Positions 1 through 5,831 of a DNA stretch of 14,686 nucleotides are shown in pieces. The stretch is taken from NCBI GenBank assembly GCA_024645155.1, contig JAHEGF010000063.1, positions 1-14,686 of the forward strand, given 5' to 3'. The position numbers and the translations under genes were made by a program. The notes beneath the pieces are model-generated. The model was not told the origin of the DNA and did not search any database. It saw only the letters and a list, made by a program, of their open reading frames with translations. Origin of the DNA: Phyllobacteriaceae bacterium (GTDB taxonomy: Bacteria > Pseudomonadota > Alphaproteobacteria > Rhizobiales > Rhizobiaceae). Every line of letters starts with the position of its first letter. Position 1 is the stretch's first letter.

Positions 1-552
1 AAGAAAGCTCCGAAACATATAACGCTTCCGCAAGGTGCACCATATGGCAATGTGGTCGTCGACACCGATGCCTGCACGCTTTGCCTGGCTTGCGTCTCAT
101 CGTGCCCTTCGGACGCGTTGCGCGATACACCCGAAACCCTGGAACTGCGCTTCGTCGAAAGTGCCTGCGTCCAGTGCGGCATCTGCAAGGCGACGTGTCC
201 GGAAAGCGCTATCTCACTTCAACCCAGGGCCAATCTTTCGCCGGCAGCGATGCAGCCTGTAACGCTTTACGCAGAAGAGCCCTTTGAATGCACGCGCTGC
301 GGCACACCATTTGCCTCCAAGTCAACGATTGACCGTATCCGCGAACGCCTCGGCGGCAAGCATTCCATGTATGACACCGACGATCGTGTCGCCCTGTTGA
401 GCATGTGCGACAATTGCCGTCTCGAGGTACTTGCAGAAAAAACCGGTGATCCGTTTGCAATTGCCTCGCGGCCGCGCATCCGCACGACCGATGACTACAT
501 CGAAGCGGAAAAATCGGGCCTTTCTGTCGACGACTTCATTTCAAAGGACTAG
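1..552 (+). CDS. 4Fe-4S dicluster ferredoxin-like protein, C-terminal part (5' end outside window)
   Basis: The reading frame is open from base 1 to a TAG at 550-552, giving 183 visible residues; the true start lies left of the window. The GTG at 52 is inside a cluster-binding region with open frame before it, so I do not take it as the start. Two consecutive [4Fe-4S] motifs are visible: fragment residues C25, C28, C31, C35-Pro and C56, C59, C62, C66-Pro, a bacterial 2x[4Fe-4S] ferredoxin fold. Further on, two CxxC pairs (C97/C100 and C136/C139) could form a zinc-ribbon-like or extra metal site. The tail is acidic and hydrophilic. Proteins of this sort are commonly found beside alphaproteobacterial FDH operons, and a role in electron transfer or FDH maturation is inferred from that. 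It is convergent with the minus-strand FDH operon, with only 28 bases between the two stops. The ferredoxin domain is certain; the function is not. Confidence 0.88.
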   Translation, partial: KKAPKHITLPQGAPYGNVVVDTDACTLCLACVSSCPSDALRDTPETLELRFVESACVQCGICKATCPESAISLQPRANLSPAAMQPVTLYAEEPFECTRCGTPFASKSTIDRIRERLGGKHSMYDTDDRVALLSMCDNCRLEVLAEKTGDPFAIASRPRIRTTDDYIEAEKSGLSVDDFISKD

Positions 553-580
553 GCCGTGAATTTCGGACGCGGCAAATCCG

Positions 581-1039
581 TCAGTTGGATTCAGGGTGTT
601 CGGTTTCCATGTTCACCAGCGACCCCGGCTGCGACAGCGCTTCCCTGATCTTGGCCGGAATGGGAATGGACTTGATGTTTCCATCATCCTGTATTTGTGC
701 GTGGATGCGGATCGCACGGCCTTCGGTGATGACCATTCCCGAAGACCGGTGAACCGCCTTGCAATCCCATTGCAATGTCGATTTCGTCATTTTCGACAAC
801 TGGATGATCGTCCGCACCCGGTCCCCGTAAGCGGCGGGACCGACGAAGCGGAAATGAACGTCGCCCATGACGAAAGCCGAGCGGTTCTCGTTGATCATCT
901 GGCGCGTCGGAAAGCCAAGGGCGCTCAAAAGTTCGTGTTCGGTGTCATTGAACCATGACAGCATCAGCGGAAAGTAAACGAGTCCAAACGGATCGGATTC
1001 ACCCCAGTTCACGGTCAGTTCGCGCGAGTACATGATCAT
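581..1039 (-). CDS. acyl-CoA thioesterase, 4-hydroxybenzoyl-CoA thioesterase (hotdog) family
   Basis: A 152-residue cytoplasmic hotdog-fold protein predicted to hydrolyse an acyl- or aroyl-CoA thioester. Residues 11-30 carry the family's N-terminal active-site pattern, with D16 in the position of the catalytic Asp followed by G19 and the start of the long hotdog helix (YFPLMLSWF). The length is normal for the family. I start at the ATG at 1039 because AAAGAG lies 9 bases upstream. An in-frame TTG at 1057 would add six residues but has only a weak ribosome site. It is the last minus-strand gene, 108 bases after the 55-aa membrane protein, so it may be the distal FDH operon gene or have its own promoter. 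The substrate is unknown; nothing visible ties it chemically to formate metabolism. The family call is strong, the operon membership moderate. Confidence 0.88.
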   Translation of the reverse strand: MIMYSRELTVNWGESDPFGLVYFPLMLSWFNDTEHELLSALGFPTRQMINENRSAFVMGDVHFRFVGPAAYGDRVRTIIQLSKMTKSTLQWDCKAVHRSSGMVITEGRAIRIHAQIQDDGNIKSIPIPAKIREALSQPGSLVNMETEHPESN

Positions 1040-1048
1040 TGGATTTAG

Positions 1049-1054
1049 CTCTTT
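1049..1054 (-). promoter_or_regulatory. ribosome binding site deciding the thioesterase start
   Basis: On the minus strand AAAGAG sits 9 bases before the ATG at 1039. The alternative TTG at 1057 lies just upstream of this element, so using that TTG would put the site inside the coding region. This supports the shorter 152-aa product. Confidence 0.5.
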
Positions 1055-1075
1055 CAATTGCCCCGTCGCGGCAAC

Positions 1076-1101
1076 CTATAGAAGCCGCCGTCCGGTTCCA
1101 A
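1076..1101 (-). promoter_or_regulatory. possible weak sigma-70-like promoter before the thioesterase gene
   Basis: In the 108-base gap between the 55-aa membrane protein gene and the thioesterase, the minus strand reads TTGGAA (1101-1096), about 14-15 bases, then CTATAG (1081-1076). This resembles the alphaproteobacterial CTTGAC/CTATAT pattern, but the spacing is short. It would allow separate expression of the thioesterase. This is a pattern match only. Confidence 0.2.
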
Positions 1102-1147
1102 GCCCTGATTGTGATGGCCGCCTCCATCTGCTGCTCTTGGAAAAAAA

Positions 1148-1315
1148 TCAACGGGGAGAAACATATTGTGCGCTCTTTGGCCTTTCCAGCAACGGTCGTC
1201 CGACATCATCGTGATAGAGCAGAAATGCCAGGAGTGCGATCGCAACCGCCAGTACCAGCGCCAGCAGGCGAGCGGTGGCGGAGTTTACAAACCTGTTGTT
1301 CGTGCTGCCCGTCAT
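1148..1315 (-). CDS. small single-pass membrane protein, 55 aa, unknown function
   Basis: A short protein with a polar N-terminus (about residues 1-15), one strongly hydrophobic segment (about 15-33, rich in L, A, V and I) and a basic, polar C-terminal tail. It is probably inserted in the inner membrane as a single helix. I prefer the ATG at 1315, because GGAGAGG lies 9 bases upstream at 1331-1325. The in-frame ATG at 1333, one base after the stop of the DUF6352-type gene, has no clear ribosome site and would give 61 aa. The close spacing to the upstream gene argues for co-transcription with the FDH accessory block. I do not recognise a named family. The short length makes this less certain than its neighbours, but the good ribosome site and clear membrane helix favour a real gene. 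Confidence 0.62.
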   Translation of the reverse strand: MTGSTNNRFVNSATARLLALVLAVAIALLAFLLYHDDVGRPLLERPKSAQYVSPR

Positions 1316-1324
1316 CGCCGGATA

Positions 1325-1331
1325 CCTCTCC
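1325..1331 (-). promoter_or_regulatory. ribosome binding site deciding the start of the 55-aa membrane protein
   Basis: The minus strand carries GGAGAGG 9 bases before the ATG at 1315. It lies inside the first codons of the alternative 61-aa reading that starts at 1333, which argues for the shorter form. Confidence 0.5.
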
Positions 1332-1334
1332 ATG

Positions 1335-2369
1335 TCACTGTTTGCGCAACGGCAGGCTTGTCAGGATATTTTGCGGTTTTACCCGGACAGTTCCGTCCGG
1401 CTTGACAGCCAGTCCCAGATATACCGGTTTTCCGCGCATTGTATCAACAAGGTCGGTGCGGTCGAGAAATTCCATGCGGTAAAGACCGGCAATACTGCCG
1501 AGATCGGCTTCCGATACCGGTTCCCCGTTGTAGAGCGCGTTGAGGACGTGTGTCGCCTGGACATCAAGACCGACATGCCACGACCATTTGTGATCACGAA
1601 TTGACTGCATCGCCTGGACACGCACATCGATACCGTGGAAATGACGGACCCACTTTTCGATGATCCTGGCAAATGCATCGGTACCGGGTTGGGTAAACCG
1701 GAAATCCAACGCAAAATCAAAAAGATCGGCGCGCAGCCAGTAGTCGCTTGCGTTTTCCTCGGTCAGAATATCCAGCGAAACTTCGCGAAGCGGTGTTCCC
1801 GCCTCGACCAGAAGGCCGCCCAACCCGCCTAGACCTCCGGTTTGCGAGTGCATTTCAACCACTTCGGCATCGGCAAACATCAGCTGACCGTCGCGCGATG
1901 TGACCTTCTGCTCGCGAAACAGCAATTCCGCTGCCTTGGCATGAAACGGGTCGTGATCGCGCTCGAGCATTCCCGCCGCGATCAAATGGACGAGCTGGTC
2001 GATAAACACCGGCGGCAACGCAATTGCTTCGCCGGAGAACAGGGCCGAGTAGGCTTGTTCCACGGTTCCATGTTGCGCAAGGTGGTCGCGAAATGCCACG
2101 ACGACATGATAATTCGCCGCCGCATCGGCATCCTGGAATTCATCGATTTCGCTGCCATGCACTTCGGCAAACGGATTGTCCATCAAACGTTCAAACAGCG
2201 CATTTTCGCGAGCACAAGACTCTTCTACCGGGTGGATCTCCGGCCGTGTCAGATAGGCGCGCAAAAGGTTATCCGTCACGGTCAGCCAGTTGTTCGGGCC
2301 GCGTGTGACCAGATGAAGTCCAGCCGATTTCCAAATGATTCGCGGTTTGCGTTCACCAGATGGCGTCAT
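1335..2369 (-). CDS. DUF6352-type protein, FDH-operon accessory, unknown function
   Basis: A 344-residue protein with no signal peptide and no membrane segment, so probably cytoplasmic. The N-terminal third is the most recognisable part: an IIWKSAGLHL stretch, then a WLTVTDNLLRAYLTRPEI block and an HPVEESCARENALFERLM helix. This matches my recollection of the DUF6352 family seen in alphaproteobacterial FDH clusters. A glycine-rich GGLGGLGGL run occurs near residues 178-186. I see no cofactor-binding or catalytic motif. The ATG at 2369 overlaps the stop of the upstream ligase-like gene in an ATGA junction, so the two are translationally coupled and may act together. It is probably an FDH maturation or assembly factor, but that rests on context alone. 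The existence of the gene is certain; the family name is from memory. Confidence 0.85.
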   Translation of the reverse strand: MTPSGERKPRIIWKSAGLHLVTRGPNNWLTVTDNLLRAYLTRPEIHPVEESCARENALFERLMDNPFAEVHGSEIDEFQDADAAANYHVVVAFRDHLAQHGTVEQAYSALFSGEAIALPPVFIDQLVHLIAAGMLERDHDPFHAKAAELLFREQKVTSRDGQLMFADAEVVEMHSQTGGLGGLGGLLVEAGTPLREVSLDILTEENASDYWLRADLFDFALDFRFTQPGTDAFARIIEKWVRHFHGIDVRVQAMQSIRDHKWSWHVGLDVQATHVLNALYNGEPVSEADLGSIAGLYRMEFLDRTDLVDTMRGKPVYLGLAVKPDGTVRVKPQNILTSLPLRKQ

Positions 2370-3112
2370 GATCGGAGTTCCATGGTACGCGCCGCCGCTG
2401 ATATCGGCATGCCGCTCATTGCGGTGCCGGTTTTCACAAGCACGCCGCCAGCATCATCAAGCCCGAGAAACGTTCCTTCCAGCACCTCGTCGCCAATTGA
2501 AATAGAGATGAACCCACCCCTGTCCGCCGCACGGAACATCCACAATTCATGGATCTGGCGAAAACCATTCGTTTCCCATGTGTCCAGCCATGCTAGCAGG
2601 TGGCGTGTAAAGGATTCCAGTATCGCGGTTCGATCAAGATCGCCGGCCCCTTCTTCCCACAGTTCGGTCTCGTGTACATTGTCTCCCGGTTCAACCCTGT
2701 CATGATCCCGTTTGATCGACAGCTCCATCGTCAGGACAAGCCATGGCGGAACGGCCCTGTCTCCCTTAAGCGGCGGTACGACAGCTCCAATCTCGCCGAC
2801 CCTCCCGCCATTGGCGTAGACCGTTCCGGGCCAGCCATAGGTAATGCCAAGATTGGGCGGGCCGATCGCACCAATTGCATCGCCCAGCGCCACCATTGCG
2901 ACCGGGATGATCTGCAGGGCTTTGGCAAGATCGTGGTCCGGTTCCATCACGATAGCGCATCGTGCGGCGTCGACAGCCCGCGCCCAGAAGATGTCGCCGC
3001 CACCGGCATCGCCGCGGCCAATTGCGTCAAGTGCGGCCAACAGCGGAACGCCCGGCGCCTTAACGCCGTGACCCGCATAAAGCGGTGGAAATTCGGGATC
3101 AAAAAGGTGCAT
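2366..3112 (-). CDS. biotin/lipoate protein ligase-like protein, probably catalytically altered
   Basis: A 248-residue cytoplasmic protein of the biotin/lipoate A/B ligase superfamily. Residues 92-108 (Y-G-W-P-G-T-V followed by NGGRVGEI) align by eye with the biotin ligase KWPND-V...NGKK(L)xGI active-site strand, and residues 201-229 resemble the small C-terminal beta domain of BirA-type enzymes. The conserved Lys and the Asn-Asp of KWPND are absent here (G93, G96, T97), and I see no GRGRRG adenylate loop. Adenylation and biotin transfer are therefore doubtful, and it may bind a ligand or partner instead. I recall structural-genomics members of this family from marine alphaproteobacteria without known function. 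The start ATG at 3112 follows the DUF6494-type stop by 12 bases with no good ribosome site, suggesting translational coupling. The ATGA overlap with the next gene strengthens the link to it. Confidence 0.82.
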   Translation of the reverse strand: MHLFDPEFPPLYAGHGVKAPGVPLLAALDAIGRGDAGGGDIFWARAVDAARCAIVMEPDHDLAKALQIIPVAMVALGDAIGAIGPPNLGITYGWPGTVYANGGRVGEIGAVVPPLKGDRAVPPWLVLTMELSIKRDHDRVEPGDNVHETELWEEGAGDLDRTAILESFTRHLLAWLDTWETNGFRQIHELWMFRAADRGGFISISIGDEVLEGTFLGLDDAGGVLVKTGTAMSGMPISAAARTMELRS

Positions 3113-3124
3113 CGCAAAAAGAGC

Positions 3125-3316
3125 TTACGGTAATTCTATGACACCTTCGACCACGTGATTGAGATCAGTCCCCCGGGCGGTCAGGACGACCTTCACGCTC
3201 AACGGGCCGGTTTCGGCCTTGCCCGAACGGACAGCCGCCTCAATCTCCCGCTGCGAGGTGACACCTACCTGTTTCAGGAACTTTCTCAGCGACATGTTGA
3301 ATGCTTCTTCGCTCAC
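3125..3316 (-). CDS. DUF6494-type small protein, FDH-operon accessory
   Basis: A 63-residue soluble protein. The N-terminal half is a helix-like segment with the pattern AFNMSLRKFLKQVGVTSQRE, followed by IEAAVRSG. The C-terminal half is two or three beta strands (PLSVKVVLTARG..., then VVEGVIELP). This matches my memory of the DUF6494 family found in FDH operons of alphaproteobacteria. It has no cysteines, no signal peptide and no known catalytic residues. It starts with GTG at 3316, preceded by AGGAGA 5 bases upstream, a strong site that fixes the start. It lies 24 bases downstream of the protease gene and 12 bases before the ligase-like gene. An RNA- or protein-binding or adaptor role is possible but nothing visible proves it. 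Confidence 0.82.
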   Translation of the reverse strand: MSEEAFNMSLRKFLKQVGVTSQREIEAAVRSGKAETGPLSVKVVLTARGTDLNHVVEGVIELP

Positions 3317-3340
3317 GGTATTCTCCTGTATGAAATATTG

Positions 3341-4303
3341 TCAGTTTGGACCGACCTCAACCGTTTTCATAGCACCTTCGCGGTCGATCAAGAATGCCAT
3401 GATCCCGGTTTCGCCAGCAAGCACCATTGCCGCCAGGTAATCCGCCTGCCCGGCAATGGCGCGCCCGTTGACCGATATCACGAGATCGCCATTTACAAGT
3501 CCGGACCGGCCTTCGGGACTGTCCTGATCAATCCTTGCAATGCGCCCGCCGCGTATTCCGGTTGCCCCGGGCGCGGGCTCCGCCTTGAGCAAAATGCCGG
3601 CGCTGCGCCGATCAATCCGGCCATCGGCTGCGTCTGCAAGAAATGCCTGAACAAGCGCTGCCGATGCGGCAAAATTGACGCCGAGGTCACCGTCCCGGCC
3701 CTTGGTAAAGATCGCCGATATCGCACCGGCCACCTTTCCGTCTGTCGTTACCAGAGGCGCACCTGACATACCGGGATTGATCGACGTATCTGTCTGGATA
3801 AAATCTTCGACCCGGTTGAACCCCACTCCCGAGCGTCCGGTTGCTGAGACAACACCGCAGCTCAAGCTGGGGCCCAGGCCGAATGCATTGCCATAGGCAC
3901 AGACTGTAGCGCCGGTCTTGACCGGCCCGCCAAACGGCAAGGCAGGGAATGGTTCCAAAACCCTCAGCAATGCCAGGTCGGTATCTCGATCCCTGACAAT
4001 GATCTCAGCTTCGCCCACTTTGCCGTCGCCACTTCGTACCAACACCCGGTTCGCTTTGCCAATAACGTGATCGGCAGTAACCAGCTGCGTACCGTCGCCG
4101 ACCGAAAATGCAGTCCCCTCCGGCTCATCATTGTTGCGCAAATCGCGCGGCAATTGCGGCAATACCGTAACGGTTGCTTCCGACAAAGCGGCGACCACGT
4201 CTGCGTTGAGCCAGGTGCCGTCCTCCGCCCCGGCATGGGTCAGCGACAAGGTTCCGGCCACAATTGCCAATGCGGTAGACCTCGCCAATGCGGTTTGGGT
4301 CAC
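3341..4303 (-). CDS. periplasmic trypsin-like serine protease with PDZ domain (HtrA/S1C-like)
   Basis: A 320-residue secreted protease. Residues 1-26 form a Sec-type signal peptide ending in an AxA-like region. The trypsin fold has a complete visible triad: H79 (TADHV), D109 (DTDLALL) and S180 in GMSGAP, where most relatives have GNSGGP. A single PDZ domain covers about residues 245-312, with GGRIARIDQDSPEGRSGL and GDLVISVNGRAI. Classical DegP has about 450 residues and two PDZ domains, so this is the short DegS-like layout but with a cleavable signal rather than a clear anchor. It starts with GTG at 4303, directly after the TGA of the 41-aa peptide, with little ribosome site of its own, so coupling is likely. 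Its place in the FDH operon suggests quality control or processing of exported FDH parts, which is an inference. The protease identity is secure. Confidence 0.92.
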   Translation of the reverse strand: MTQTALARSTALAIVAGTLSLTHAGAEDGTWLNADVVAALSEATVTVLPQLPRDLRNNDEPEGTAFSVGDGTQLVTADHVIGKANRVLVRSGDGKVGEAEIIVRDRDTDLALLRVLEPFPALPFGGPVKTGATVCAYGNAFGLGPSLSCGVVSATGRSGVGFNRVEDFIQTDTSINPGMSGAPLVTTDGKVAGAISAIFTKGRDGDLGVNFAASAALVQAFLADAADGRIDRRSAGILLKAEPAPGATGIRGGRIARIDQDSPEGRSGLVNGDLVISVNGRAIAGQADYLAAMVLAGETGIMAFLIDREGAMKTVEVGPN

Positions 4304-4429
4304 TCAGTCAAGCCGGACATTGCTGGAGGCGAAATAGGTTTCACCCGGTCGCGAATAGTTGTCGAGCACGAATGAGGCACCGACCGCGACAATCACAAGC
4401 ACCGCAAGCGATATCAAGAATGCTTTCAT
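4304..4429 (-). CDS. 41-aa single-pass membrane peptide in the FDH operon
   Basis: A short frame from ATG at 4429 to TGA at 4306-4304 encodes MKAFLISLAVLVIVAVGASF followed by a polar tail ending in SSNVRLD. Residues 3-20 form one hydrophobic helix, and the tail (about 21-41) has charged and polar residues, consistent with an inner-membrane anchor facing the periplasm. GGGGAA lies 4 bases before the start. The frame fills exactly the space between the propeller-cytochrome stop (4443) and the protease GTG (4303), and its stop abuts that GTG. Peptides like this one are, as I recall, common beside alphaproteobacterial FDH genes, but I know no name or role. It is easily missed by gene callers because of its size. 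It could be a small FDH subunit, or a membrane tether for the cytochrome or the protease. Confidence 0.72.
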   Translation of the reverse strand: MKAFLISLAVLVIVAVGASFVLDNYSRPGETYFASSNVRLD

Positions 4430-4442
4430 TTGGTTCCCCGTT

Positions 4443-5816
4443 TCAATCCCGTTTGTCCTGTTGTGCAGGCTTATTTAGTTCGGGCGCGGTCGCCCGCTTC
4501 AGATATTCTATCAATGCGTCACGGCGCACAACCGCTTTCAGCCTTTGCAGAGGCATTTTTGTTCCCGGCACCATTAGATCTGGCCCTTCGTCAAACAACC
4601 GGGCGACCGTCACTTCGGTCCAAACAATACCCGAATTCTTCAGGGCGTCCGTATAGGGATATCCGGCAACTTCACCGGCCTTGCGCCCGAACAGGTGATA
4701 GAGCGTGGGTCCAGCCCGGTTGCCACCGTCCGGTGTCAATGTGTGGCACACTGAACACTTGCGTTTGAACTCGGTTTCGCCCGGGTCATCGGAGGCAGAC
4801 ACCTGAAATCGTCTGGGATAGGTGCTGGTAACTTTTTCAAATGGCTGGCGCGGTTCGATTTGCCATCGTGCCGCGAAATCATCCAGCCCGCCGCGATAGA
4901 CGCTTTTGCCATTGGGTAAAAAATCCATCGCCCACACCGGTCCGTAGGGCTCGCCGTAATCCTCGACCTGAGCGAGACTCGCGATATCGAACACCCGTAT
5001 ATGGCCATCGGCGCCACCGGTCGCAAACATGCCTCGCGCTTGGGAAACGGTGATCGACAGGATCGGCCTTTCGAAAATTCCGATGATCGTGTGCTCACCG
5101 GAGTCAGGCGAAACGACGCCGACCGTACCATCAAGCGCGCCGAACGCCAGCCTGCCGTCGGGCAAGCGTGCCAGCACGTTGATACCCCATCCATGGCTGT
5201 AGATAACACGGTTTGCTTGTCCCGCAATGTTCCACGAACGGACCGTTCCGTCATAGGCAGCGCTGAAAAGTTCGCTGCCGTCACCGGAAAACACGACAGC
5301 GTTGACATTACCGCGATGGCCTTCAAAACGGGCGCGTTCACTCAGTGTCTGCAGGTCATATAACCTGACCGTCTTGTCCCAGCGCGCTGCCGCTGCCAGT
5401 TTGCCGTCGGCAGAAACGGCAACCCCCAGCCCCTTTGCGTCGCTGTCTTCGAAAAATGCAAGCAATTTACCGTCGGACAGATCCCAAACAGCCAGCGCAC
5501 CATCATCACCGACAGAAACCGCCCGGCCCGAACCAGGCACGAAGGCAACATCGTTGACCGCAGCCTTGTGGCCGGTCAGCAACCGAAGCGCCTCCCCCTC
5601 GCTGCCGCGCAACGCCCAGTGGATGATCGAATAGTCGAATGATCCGGTCAGCGCATGCACACCGTCAGGGTGAATGCTGATCGCCTTAACCGGGCCGCCA
5701 TGGCCGGAGAGGCGTTCGGGAAGTGCATCGTTTGGAAAAGCGGGGAGAAGACCCGCCATGCACAGTCCCAGCGTCAGCAACAGTGCCGGTATCGTGGGAA
5801 CCCTGATCGGTAGCAT
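4443..5816 (-). CDS. secreted seven-bladed WD40 propeller fused to C-terminal monohaem cytochrome c
   Basis: A 457-residue periplasmic protein. Residues 1-28 form a signal peptide. From about 37 to 320 I count seven WD40-like repeats, recognisable by GH near each start and by WD/YD/WN/FD/WQ endings (for example AVWDL, RLYDL, RSWNI, RVFDI, ARWQI), enough for one closed propeller. The C-terminal domain, about 345-445, is a class I cytochrome c: haem-binding C354-S-V-C357-H358 and M421 in GTKMP as the probable axial ligand. I start at the ATG at 5816. An in-frame TTG at 5831, next to the gamma-subunit TAG, would add five residues, and neither start has a strong ribosome site. It lies directly after the gamma gene, so it probably takes or passes FDH electrons, or docks onto the complex. 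The domain calls are certain; the role is inferred. Confidence 0.93.
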   Translation of the reverse strand: MLPIRVPTIPALLLTLGLCMAGLLPAFPNDALPERLSGHGGPVKAISIHPDGVHALTGSFDYSIIHWALRGSEGEALRLLTGHKAAVNDVAFVPGSGRAVSVGDDGALAVWDLSDGKLLAFFEDSDAKGLGVAVSADGKLAAAARWDKTVRLYDLQTLSERARFEGHRGNVNAVVFSGDGSELFSAAYDGTVRSWNIAGQANRVIYSHGWGINVLARLPDGRLAFGALDGTVGVVSPDSGEHTIIGIFERPILSITVSQARGMFATGGADGHIRVFDIASLAQVEDYGEPYGPVWAMDFLPNGKSVYRGGLDDFAARWQIEPRQPFEKVTSTYPRRFQVSASDDPGETEFKRKCSVCHTLTPDGGNRAGPTLYHLFGRKAGEVAGYPYTDALKNSGIVWTEVTVARLFDEGPDLMVPGTKMPLQRLKAVVRRDALIEYLKRATAPELNKPAQQDKRD

Positions 5817-5831
5817 GGTGGCAACTGGCAA

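Noticed and set aside
52..552. GTG at 52 as the true start of the ferredoxin-like gene
   Set aside because: The frame is open back to base 1 with sensible residues, no ribosome site precedes the GTG, and it falls within a domain; the gene is cut by the window edge.
553..580. Shared terminator between the two convergent genes
   Set aside because: Only imperfect 4-base complementarities are visible and there is no U tract on either strand.
1139..1150. Seven-base T run right after the stop of the 55-aa membrane protein (minus strand), read as a terminator
   Set aside because: I could not find a stable hairpin in front of the T run, so an intrinsic terminator is not supported.
1842..2705. Plus-strand open frame of 287 codons opposite the DUF6352-type and ligase-like genes
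   Set aside because: It spans two well-supported minus-strand genes including their ATGA junction, has no family resemblance, and looks like a shadow frame.
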